Shown: positions 33,813-42,900 of the stretch, piece after piece
How the letters are laid out: each line of letters starts with the position of its first letter
Position numbering within the stretch: the stretch's first letter is position 1
NCBI GenBank assembly: GCA_900291925.1
Contig: UWYS01000007.1
Coordinates: 310,001 to 374,000, forward strand
Source of the DNA: Thecaphora thlaspeos
Lineage: Eukaryota > Basidiomycota > Ustilaginomycetes > Urocystidales > Glomosporiaceae
DNA length: 64,000 nucleotides
Reading direction: 5' to 3'
Made by a program: the position numbers and the translations under genes
The notes under the pieces: model-generated
Databases searched by the model: none
Told to the model about the DNA's origin: nothing
What the model saw: only the letters and a program-made list of their open reading frames with translations

Positions 33813-34075
33813 CCACCTTCTCCTTTTCGGAAGATTGGCGGCTTTGCAACGCGACACGTTACGACGATCTAGCCTGCCTCCCAGCCCTGCGACTGCGAAG
33901 AGACGACAGCACCGGCCTTGCCCTGCATTGCGATCGTCATCGCAAACCACAGCCTGCGGTAGCTACTTCCACCGTGAATCTCGTCCTTCGAGAAGCCGCC
34001 GTGCTCCCCGGCCTCAACTCGTCGGCCGCCACGATCAGGTAGTGGCGTCCAGGCCGCCAACGGCCCACCATCACC

Positions 34076-37000
34076 ATGAACCCGTTCGACTCACCCTACA
34101 GCGAGGGCGGGCCCGACTCGCGGATACCGCAGAGGTCTAACCATCAGCCGCCACTGCCGCCGCTCGAGATCCCCGGCAATCGAGCATCTCAGCAGCAGCG
34201 TCCGATGCAGCATGTCCAGCTGCCCATCTACAACGAGACCGCCTATGGGTCAGCGGCGGCAGCTGCCGGAGGGCGTGGCGGCGCACCGCCATACTCTAGC
34301 TACGCCCAGCAGCCTTCCGGCGCCTCTTCGGGAGGCCGCGGCGGCGGCGCGCTCGGCCCCGCTGTCTCGTTCCAGGAGCCGCAGCCGCAGCGCATGCAGA
34401 CCCACCGTGCACCCCCCTCGCAAAACTCGGTCAAGTCGTACGGCGACGACTGCAAGGGCAGCCTCCCCGAGCTCGCCCACCTCGACAGCAGCACCAGCGC
34501 CATCAACAACGTCAACACGCTCGACCCCGAGTCGGGCTTCTCGGCGCAGAACGCCAACTTCCGCCGCAAAAAGTCGCTCGTTCGGCCCGATCGCGAGCGC
34601 ATGGACCCCAACCACCGCCAGTGGTACTACCGCAACCACGCCGCCCAGATGGACATCGCCGACGGCAACGGGAGCGGCGGCCGGGTCGGATATATGCCTT
34701 CGACGACGGGCCACCTGCCCCAGCATGGCGCCGCCCCGCACGGCACGGGGATGTCGCACATCGTCGGGCCGGGCGGCGGACTCAGCGGGCTTGGCGTCGC
34801 CGGACCGCAGGCCAAGATGCCTCCGGGCGGACTCGGCCGGACGGCGCCGCTGCGGCGCGGCAAGTCGATCCTCGGGCGCGACGAGGACCAGGTGGAGAGC
34901 GGGATCAACGTGCTCAAGCGCGGCGTCAGCCTGCGGCGGAACAAGTCGCAGTCGGGCGGCGGCGGCGCGTACAGCAAGGAGGTCCCGCGCGACCTCGGCG
35001 AGGCGCGCCAGTCGTCGATCGCTCCGGGACCAGTCGGCGCGTGGATGATCTACTGCTACGTCCTGACGATCTGCTGCCCCTCGCCGATCCTCAAAGTGTT
35101 CGGGATCAAGACGCCCGAGCAGCAGCGCGCGTGGCGCGAAAAGATGGGCCTAATCAGCATCATCGTCTTCTGCATGGCGGCGGTCGGCTTCCTCACCTTC
35201 GGCTTCACTGAGGCCATCTGCGGCGACCAGGCGACGCGCTTCGACCTCGGCCACATCGATGCGGGCTCGATGGTCTTCCACGGCTACGACTACGACTTTG
35301 ACCACTTCTTCCACCCGCAGGTCGGCATCTTCGGCGCGACGGGCATCTACAACCGCACCAACCCGATCTACTCGGAGCCCTGGTCGTCGGGCGGCAAAGA
35401 CGGCAGCATGCTGTTCCAGAAGGTCGGCGGCTCGTGCACCACTCTGATCACCAACAGGGCCGGCGGCGGCCAGCCGGACAACTACTTCCCCTGTGCCTTG
35501 ATGACGCAGGATGGCAAGGGCGCCTACACCAACGCCACCCAGTGCCATCCGAAGTCGATGCGCAACATCTTCGACGTCAAGATCGGCGCCAACGTCAGCA
35601 ACACGCCCATCATACGGCGCGGCCAGGTCTCGCTCAGCTGGGACAACGTCACCGACACCGGTCGCAACCTGGCCGTCTACCGCGGCAGCGTGCTCGACCT
35701 CGGCCTGCTCTCAAACCTTTCCAACACGCTCAACTACCCGGCGCTCTACGACACGCTCAAGAGGCGCAACGACTCGTGGGCCGGCAATGATGTCACCGCG
35801 ACCGTGATGCGCGGCAAGCTCGACCTCGAGTTTGAGTGCCTCGAGCAGATCGTCCGCGTCGGCTTCATCGACTCGGAGACGATCGGCTGTGTCGCGTCCA
35901 AGATCGAGCTCTACCTCGCGCTTGTCTTTATCCTCGGTGTCGTCGGGATCAAGTTCTTCATGGCGCTTATCTTCGGCTGGTTCCTGTCCTGGCGCCTCGG
36001 GAACTACGCCCACGAGACGTACGAGCAGCGGATGAAGCGCGCCGCCGAGATCGAGCAGTGGTCCGACGACATCTACCGGCCCGCGCCTGCCGGATACCGA
36101 CCCAACGCGCGCAAGCACAAGTCCTTCCTCCCGACCCAGAGCCGTTTCAGCGTCGCCGACCCGCTCAGCATGAAGAGCGGGCCCGGCGCCGCCAGCCGCA
36201 ATGCGCTGCTCAACAACGAGAAGCGCGCCACCCGGACCCGCCTCGGCGTTGGAAGCCCGCTCGGCGGCTCGCCGCCCGGCTCGCCGATGCTACACGGCGC
36301 CCGGAGCTCGGCGTCGCTGGCCAACGTCTCGGGCCGCGACCACTCCCGCCGCTCGTCGTTCTCCGGCGCCACCAGCGGCGGCGACGGAGCGATGGTCTGC
36401 CCCTTCCCTCTGCACAACATCATCCCTCAGCCCGGACCTGACTACCAGCCGTTCGGTTTCCCGCTAGCCCACTCGATCTGCCTCGTCACGGCCTACTCGG
36501 AGTCGTTCGAGGGCCTCCGCACCACGCTCGACAGCCTCGCGACGACTGACTATCCGAACAGCCACAAGCTCATCCTCGTCATCGCCGACGGCATCGTCAA
36601 GGGCGCCGGCTCCGACATCTCCACACCCGACATCTGCCTTTCGATGATGAAGGAACTCATCGTCCCCGCCGAGGAGGTCGAGGGCAACTCGTACGTCGCC
36701 ATCGCCGACGGCCACAAGCGCCACAACATGTGCAAGATCTACGCCGGCTTCTACGACTACGACGACGAGACGGTCGAACGGTCGAAGCAGCAAAAGGTCC
36801 CGATGATCCTGGTCGCCAAGTGCGGAACCCCGATGGAGGCCGACAGCGCCAAGCCGGGCAACCGCGGCAAGCGCGACTCGCAGGTGCTGCTGATGGGCTT
36901 CATGCAGAAGGTCATGTTCGACGAGCGGATGACGACGTTTGAGTACGAGTTCTTCAACAGCATCTGGCGCGTCACGGGCGTCGTCCCGGACAAGTACGAG

Positions 37001-38938
37001 ATCGTCCTCTGCGTCGACGCCGACACCAAAGTGTTCCCCGACTCGCTCTCGCGCATGGTCGCCTGCATGGTCGAGGACCCCGAGATCATGGGCCTCTGCG
37101 GCGAGACCAAGATCGCCAACAAGGCCGAGACGTGGGTGACGATGATTCAGGTGTTTGAGTACTACATCTCGCACCACCAGACCAAGGCGTTTGAGGCGTG
37201 CTTCGGCGGCGTCACCTGCTTGCCCGGTTGCTTCAGCGCCTACCGGATCAAGGCGCCCAAGGGCCCGCACGGCTACTGGGTCCCCATCCTGGCCAACCCG
37301 GACATCGTCGAGCACTACTCGGAGAACGTCGTCGATACGCTCCACAAGAAGAACCTGTTGCTGCTCGGCGAGGATCGTTACCTCACGACGCTGATGCTCA
37401 AGACGTTCCCCAAGCGCAAGATGATGTTCGTCCCGCAGGCGGTCTGCAAGACAATCGTCCCCGACACGTTCCGCATCCTCCTCTCGCAGCGGAGGCGCTG
37501 GATCAACTCGACCGTCCATAACCTATTCGAGCTGGTGCTCGTCAACGACCTCTGCGGCACCTTCTGCTTCTCGATGCGCTTCGTCGTCTTCATGGAGCTC
37601 GCAGGCACCCTCGTCCTTCCAGCCGCCATCGCCTTCACTCTCTACGTCGTCGTTCAGGCCTTCATCCCCAACCAGCCGACGCCGACGATCCCGCTGATCC
37701 TGCTCGCTCTGATCCTCGGTCTGCCCGGCATCCTCATCATCGTCACGACGCGTAAGATTGCCTACGTCGGCTGGATGTTCATCTACCTCTGCTCGCTGCC
37801 GATCTGGAACTTCGTCTTCCCGATGTACGCCTACTGGCACATGGACGACTTCACCTGGGGCGCGACCCGGATGATCCAGGGCGACGACAACAAGGCCCAC
37901 GGCGACACCGAGGGCAAGTTCGACCCTTCGCACATCGTCATGAAGCGATGGGCCGAATTTGAGCGCGAGCGGCGGTGGAAGTCGGGGACGCATTCGCGCG
38001 ACTCGACCTACGACATCGTCCAGCGAACCGGCTCGCCCGAGCGCTCCGGCAGCACGCGCTACTCGGTCGTCTCGTCGGACACGTTCCACTCGAACCCTTC
38101 GGGGCAGCACGACCAATTCGGACGGGCCCTTCCAACCGCGGCGCTCATCTCGAGCTCGCAGCATGGCCAGGACAACGGCTCCGAGGGCGGTCACGCCAAG
38201 AGCGCCTCGGGCGCCCGTGCGCGGCTCGACGCGGTCCCGCTACTCGAGCTGCCGGCGCCGTTGGCGACGGACGCCAAGCAGCGCTCCAACGCGAGCAACC
38301 TCATCGTCCCGCGCCCGCGCAACGTCTCGCCCTCCAACATGCCCCACATCTCGCAGCACTCTGCGCTGAGCGGCGCCTCGCCGTCGAATAGCTCCCACGC
38401 CTCTTCCGGGCCCTCCGCGGTCCACGGCAGCGGCGGCGGCGGCGCCACATACGAGGCCTATCCGCCGGCGATCGACTACGCCGAGGACGAGAAGCGGCCG
38501 ATGATGAGCTCGGGATCGAGCTCGCCTGACCCAGACTCTCTCTCGCCCATCGCGACGGGCAACGGTGGCAACGGTGGCGTCGGCGTCTTTGCCAGCACTG
38601 GCGACGTCCGCCACGGCCAGCTCGCCAGCGAGCAGAGCTACCCAGCCGTCAACGAGTCGGGGTACCGCGGCCACGGTTTCATCGCCGAGCCGATGTCGGA
38701 CGCTGCCATGGCGGCGCAGCAGCCGCCGCACCGGACGCCGACGCGAGGCTTCAGCCTGGTCGACGACGGTCCTATGGCGACGGCGCAAGGGCTGAGGCAG
38801 GTGACACGCGGCGCACGACGCAACTCGAACCAGGTCACGTCGCCCGTTTCGCCAACGGGCAGCGCTGCTGGCGGGCGTTTCTCTGTGCTGCCGCCTGGCG
38901 CGGTGCCACCGAGCCGGAACCCTTACGACCAGCAGTAG
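34076..38938 (+). CDS. Chitin synthase, class IV (Chs3-like)
   Basis: Chitin synthases are plasma-membrane processive glycosyltransferases that polymerise UDP-GlcNAc into cell-wall chitin. One exon encodes 1620 residues. An unstructured N-terminus (1-320) contains PNHRQWYYRNHAAQMD, typical of the Chs3/class IV group. Membrane segments lie near 360 (IIVFCMAAVGFLTFGF) and 615-640 (LALVFILGVVGIKFFMALIF). The catalytic part has LILVIADGIVKGAGSD near 830, CVDADTKVFPDS near 976, GGVTCLPGCFSAYRIK, EDRYLTTLMLK near 1098 and the hallmark QRRRW near 1137, followed by a cluster of membrane helices to about 1270. There is no myosin motor, which excludes classes V and VII. The Ser-rich C-terminal 300 residues are unusually long for Chs3-like proteins and may hold regulatory phosphorylation sites. 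All catalytic motifs appear intact. Start chosen at the ATG giving MNPFDSPYSEGG. Confidence 0.94.
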   Translation: MNPFDSPYSEGGPDSRIPQRSNHQPPLPPLEIPGNRASQQQRPMQHVQLPIYNETAYGSAAAAAGGRGGAPPYSSYAQQPSGASSGGRGGGALGPAVSFQEPQPQRMQTHRAPPSQNSVKSYGDDCKGSLPELAHLDSSTSAINNVNTLDPESGFSAQNANFRRKKSLVRPDRERMDPNHRQWYYRNHAAQMDIADGNGSGGRVGYMPSTTGHLPQHGAAPHGTGMSHIVGPGGGLSGLGVAGPQAKMPPGGLGRTAPLRRGKSILGRDEDQVESGINVLKRGVSLRRNKSQSGGGGAYSKEVPRDLGEARQSSIAPGPVGAWMIYCYVLTICCPSPILKVFGIKTPEQQRAWREKMGLISIIVFCMAAVGFLTFGFTEAICGDQATRFDLGHIDAGSMVFHGYDYDFDHFFHPQVGIFGATGIYNRTNPIYSEPWSSGGKDGSMLFQKVGGSCTTLITNRAGGGQPDNYFPCALMTQDGKGAYTNATQCHPKSMRNIFDVKIGANVSNTPIIRRGQVSLSWDNVTDTGRNLAVYRGSVLDLGLLSNLSNTLNYPALYDTLKRRNDSWAGNDVTATVMRGKLDLEFECLEQIVRVGFIDSETIGCVASKIELYLALVFILGVVGIKFFMALIFGWFLSWRLGNYAHETYEQRMKRAAEIEQWSDDIYRPAPAGYRPNARKHKSFLPTQSRFSVADPLSMKSGPGAASRNALLNNEKRATRTRLGVGSPLGGSPPGSPMLHGARSSASLANVSGRDHSRRSSFSGATSGGDGAMVCPFPLHNIIPQPGPDYQPFGFPLAHSICLVTAYSESFEGLRTTLDSLATTDYPNSHKLILVIADGIVKGAGSDISTPDICLSMMKELIVPAEEVEGNSYVAIADGHKRHNMCKIYAGFYDYDDETVERSKQQKVPMILVAKCGTPMEADSAKPGNRGKRDSQVLLMGFMQKVMFDERMTTFEYEFFNSIWRVTGVVPDKYEIVLCVDADTKVFPDSLSRMVACMVEDPEIMGLCGETKIANKAETWVTMIQVFEYYISHHQTKAFEACFGGVTCLPGCFSAYRIKAPKGPHGYWVPILANPDIVEHYSENVVDTLHKKNLLLLGEDRYLTTLMLKTFPKRKMMFVPQAVCKTIVPDTFRILLSQRRRWINSTVHNLFELVLVNDLCGTFCFSMRFVVFMELAGTLVLPAAIAFTLYVVVQAFIPNQPTPTIPLILLALILGLPGILIIVTTRKIAYVGWMFIYLCSLPIWNFVFPMYAYWHMDDFTWGATRMIQGDDNKAHGDTEGKFDPSHIVMKRWAEFERERRWKSGTHSRDSTYDIVQRTGSPERSGSTRYSVVSSDTFHSNPSGQHDQFGRALPTAALISSSQHGQDNGSEGGHAKSASGARARLDAVPLLELPAPLATDAKQRSNASNLIVPRPRNVSPSNMPHISQHSALSGASPSNSSHASSGPSAVHGSGGGGATYEAYPPAIDYAEDEKRPMMSSGSSSPDPDSLSPIATGNGGNGGVGVFASTGDVRHGQLASEQSYPAVNESGYRGHGFIAEPMSDAAMAAQQPPHRTPTRGFSLVDDGPMATAQGLRQVTRGARRNSNQVTSPVSPTGSAAGGRFSVLPPGAVPPSRNPYDQQ

Positions 38939-39936
38939 TAGCTGCGCATGCAACGTTTTCTCCCTCCCCATTCCCTCTGCTCGCTCGCTCGCTCACAACG
39001 GACCATGGACACTATCCATCTTCTCTCCCCCCCTCCCTTCGCTTCCTTTGCTCGCTGCGCCTCTTTCTGGAACTCGGAAAGATGCGCGTAGCACGTTTGC
39101 CCACCTTTACCACACGGCCTCTATAGAGTTTTTTATCCCCAGGCCGACCCCCCGTTGCTCGCCCTCGCCCTCGGATCACCGGTCGGATGCTATCGTCGCT
39201 GGCCCTGCCTCGCCGTTCCAGCCCATGCATGCACGCATCCGTCGGTCCGTCGACCCATCTGTTATCGCCTTTCCTGATCCACCCATGCATCTCGCCCGCC
39301 CACCGTCATGCCTCTGTTCGCTCGTTTGGTCGACGGTGCTTGGCCCTATTTGTCTTTTAGCGATTGCGCCGGTGTGGCCACCAGCGCCTGCTCTGGAATC
39401 CCAACCATCTATTGGATGCGCAGCCCCGGATGTTTGCTGCCGTCGCTCGTCTGAACAGGTGGTGGGTGTTGCCGCCGACACGGGGTTAAAGCGGGCCTCG
39501 TGGCTGCGGCTGCTGCGGCTGCGCTGCCCGCAGGATACATAGGCAGGCTGTGACGGGGGGGGGGGTCTGGTGTGGAGGCGTCCGACGGCGCGCTCGGCTC
39601 TTCAGTGCTGAGCCCCTTTTACGGCGAGCGACGACAAAACTTACACAAATTTCGACTAATTTGAAATGGGCCCAAGCTTGTGCCATCATCGGATGCGGTG
39701 ATGCCTGCCATAGTTACGTAGTTACCCGCTGAGCCTGCTGTAATTCAACGTAATGTCTGAATTCAGAATTCAGACGTGTGCCTGGCCTGGCCTGGCCGGG
39801 GCGTTGCTTCTGCGCCTGCGCTCCTTTGTTCCGATCCCTCGACGCTCCCCTCTCCACTCCCATCACCCTTCTCACCGCCACCAATTTCTCCGCCCTATCC
39901 CGCCCTCCCATTCGCGCTGCTACCACACAGCACACC
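38939..39936. other. Intergenic region between chitin synthase and the ABC transporter
   Basis: The region is about 1 kb with no recognised gene. It contains a run of 11 G at 39555-39565 and a 21-bp palindrome at 39755-39775, both upstream of the ABC transporter. An in-frame open extension from 39778 to the ABC start exists but is pyrimidine-rich and reads as untranslated leader. Confidence 0.5.
39755..39775. promoter_or_regulatory. 21-bp palindrome upstream of the ABC transporter
   Basis: The arms GTCTGAATTC and GAATTCAGAC are exact reverse complements around a single central A. The element lies 162 bp before the start codon of the Ycf1-like transporter, in an AT-rich island within GC-rich DNA. 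A dimeric transcription-factor site is a reasonable guess; no specific factor is recognised. Confidence 0.5.
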
Positions 39937-42900
39937 ATGGAGTCGGCTTCGTCGCTCAACGACGTCCCTCCCGTGGCCACGCTTGGCGCCCTGGACCACC
40001 TTGGTGCCTACTCCGTCGCAGCTGCTCCCATGCTCGCCCTCCCTCTACGCGTCCTACAGCAGACCGCCTCCATCGCCGCCAATCGCAGCCCGTTCTTTGC
40101 ACACCTCTGCCGCAATGGCGAAGGCTGGGGCTCCGTCTCGCAACAGCGCGAGCTCGACTTCACGCCGTGCTTCCAGGAGGCTGCCCTCTGGATCGCACCC
40201 GTCCTGCTCCTCGCCGTCTTTGGCGGCCTCCGCCTCGCCGCATTCACCCGCATCGAGCCGCGCAGGCTGACGAGGCTCTCTAGGTCGCTCCTCCAGGTGA
40301 AGCACATCCTCGTCGCCCTTCTTGTCGCCACCGCCGCCGTGCAGACCGTCTTCACCTACGGCCTCTACGGCACGCCGCACGAGGCCATCATGTTCTGGTC
40401 GTCGGCCGTCGGCATGGCCAGCTACCTCCTCGTCATGGCGCTCCAGCACTTCAATCACACCCGCACCCGCAGCAGCTCAGACGTTCTCCTCCTCTTCTGG
40501 CTTTTCCACCTCGTCGCCAGCCTCATCAAGCTTAGGACCGACCTGACCGCCCCCTCGCTGCCCCTTCGCGACCAGCTGTCCACCTTTATCCCGTTCGCCA
40601 TCCGCTTTGGACTCGGCGCCGCCGTCTTCCTCCTCGAATGTATCGGCGTCGAGGTCGGTTACGCGTACCAGGACGGAAGCCGCAAGCCCCTGGCGTACTC
40701 CGACGACGGGCAGGGGAACGGCGCTGCGGCGCACCAGTCCGTCGGCAATGGCAACGACGGCCCGAACGCCAGTGCCTTCAGCGTCTTTAGCGACAACAAT
40801 AGCGAGGCCGGTCCGGAGACGGACCACCTCGGCGGCGCGAAGGAATGCCCTTTCGAGACGGCCAACCTCTTCAGCCGCGTCTCGTTCCACTGGATGCAGC
40901 CCATGATGACGCTCGGTGCCAAGAAGTTCCTCACCGAGGACGACATGTGGGCGCTCCCCGCCAAGGAGGACGCCGAGAGCCTCGGCAGACGCTTCGATAA
41001 GTACTGGCCTCGCTGCAAGAACAAGAAGACGGGCAAGCCGGCCTTTTGGACTACGCTCGCGTTCGCCTACGGCGGGCCGTTCTTCTTTGCCGGCCTGCTC
41101 AAGGCCGTCCAGGACTCGCTGGCGTTCGTCCAGCCGCAGACGCTGCGCCTCCTGCTCAAGTTTGTCCAGGAGTGGGACAGCGAGGATCCCAATCAGAGCG
41201 CCGTGCCGGGATTCCTCCTCTCGCTCGCCCTCTTCGTAGTCGCCATTATCACCACGGCATTCCTGCATTCGTACTTCCAGCTCGTTTTCGTCACCGGCAT
41301 GCGGGTGCGCGCCGGGCTGGTCAGCGCCATCTTCAAAAAGAGCTTGCGCCTCTCGAACGAGGAGCGCGGGCGGCGCGCGACCGGTGGCATTCAGAACATG
41401 ATGTCGGTCGACGCCCAGCGCCTGATGGACCTCTGCGGCTACCTCTGGATCGTGCTCAGCGCGCCTTTCCAGATCACGCTGGCGTTCGTCTCGCTCTACA
41501 AGCTGCTCGGCTGGTCGTCGATGGTCGGCGTCGCGATCATGGTCGTCTCGGTCCCGCTCAACACGATGCTCGCGCGCTACCTGCGCAGGCTCAGCGAGCG
41601 CCAGATGAAGGTCAAGGACAAGCGCACGCGGCTGATGAACGAGATCCTGACCAACATCAAGTCGATCAAGCTGTTCGCCTGGGAGGAGGCCTTCACGCGC
41701 AAGCTTTACAAGGTCCGCAACGAAGAGGAGCTCAAGCTGCTCAAGCGCGTCGGCATCGTCAGCGCGACGTTCAACTTCTTCTGGACCGCAGTCCCCTTCT
41801 TTGTCTCGCTCTCGACCTTTGTCACCTACGCCTACACCAACCCGGAGCCGCTGACGGCCGACATCATCTTCCCGGCGATTGCGCTATACCAGCTGCTGTC
41901 GTTCCCCATCGCCATGCTGGCCGGCATCATCTCGGCCATCCTCCAGGCCCAAGTATCGGCCAACCGGCTGGCCGACTTCTTCGACGCCGGCGAGCTCGAC
42001 CCGGACGCGCGCAAAGTCATCCTGCCCGGCCAGAGTGCGCCCCAAAACCCGGACGAGCCGGCTCGGCCGATCGACGCGCTCGTCTCGATCAATGACCCCA
42101 GCTCGGATGCGCGCGAGCCGCGCGAGGACGAGGAGGTTGTCACCATCCGCAACGGCGAGTTCAAGTGGTCGCGCGGCCAGCCCGTCCCAACTCTGACCGA
42201 CATCAACCTCTCGGTCAAGAGCGGCGAGCTGCTCGCGGTGCTCGGCAAGGTCGGCGACGGGAAGAGCTCGCTCCTCTCGGCCATTCTCGGTGAGATGGTC
42301 CGCACGGACGGCGAGGCCATCGTCAAGGGACGCACCGCCTACTTTTCGCAGGGCGGCTGGACGATCGGCGCCTCGATCCGCGACAATATCCTCTTTGGCC
42401 TGCGCTACGAGCCGGACTTTTATCAGCGTGTCATTGACGCCTGCGCGCTCGGTCCGGATCTTCAGATCCTCGCGGACGGCGACCGGACCGAGGTTGGCGA
42501 ACGAGGCGTCAGCCTGTCAGGTGGCCAGCGGGCGCGTGTAGCGCTGGCGCGGGCCTGCTACGCGCGCGCCGACATCTACCTGCTCGACGATCCCCTCGCT
42601 GCCGTCGACGCCCACGTCGGCGCGCACATCTTCAAGAACGTCATCGGACCTAAGGGTCTGATGAGGCACAAGGCGCGCATCCTGACGCTCAACTCGGTCT
42701 CTTGCCTGCCCGAATGCGATCAGATCGTCTCGGTCCGCCGCGGCATCATCCTCGACGAGCGCGGCACCTACGACGAGGTGGTGAACAAGAAGGGCGACCT
42801 GTACAACCTCATCACCGGCCTTGGAAAGCAGACTGCCCGCGAGCAGCAGCAGGCCAACGACGAGGAAGGCGAAGGCGAGGGCACGGCGACCGTGCCTGCC

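Larger units (their letters stand above)
30860..34075. other. Long intergenic region between CCT4 and chitin synthase
   Basis: No protein gene was recognised in 3.2 kb; open frames are short or low-complexity. Contents that can be named: a possible degraded 5S rRNA-like segment at about 32041-32114 (GAAGTTAAGC at 32061, CCGCCTGGG at 32106); an 8-bp repeat at 32962-33035; a 10-bp minisatellite at 33063-33117; and a long pyrimidine tract at 33758-33812. From about 33400 onward the plus strand is strongly pyrimidine-rich, as expected for a long promoter and 5' untranslated region of the chitin synthase gene. Confidence 0.5.

Noticed and set aside
33195..34042. Two long overlapping plus-strand frames before chitin synthase
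   Set aside because: They consist of Pro/Ser/Leu runs from a pyrimidine-rich leader and do not resemble any protein family.
36464..37519. 351-codon antisense frame in the chitin synthase gene
   Set aside because: It overlaps the catalytic core on the other strand and shows only complementary-codon composition.
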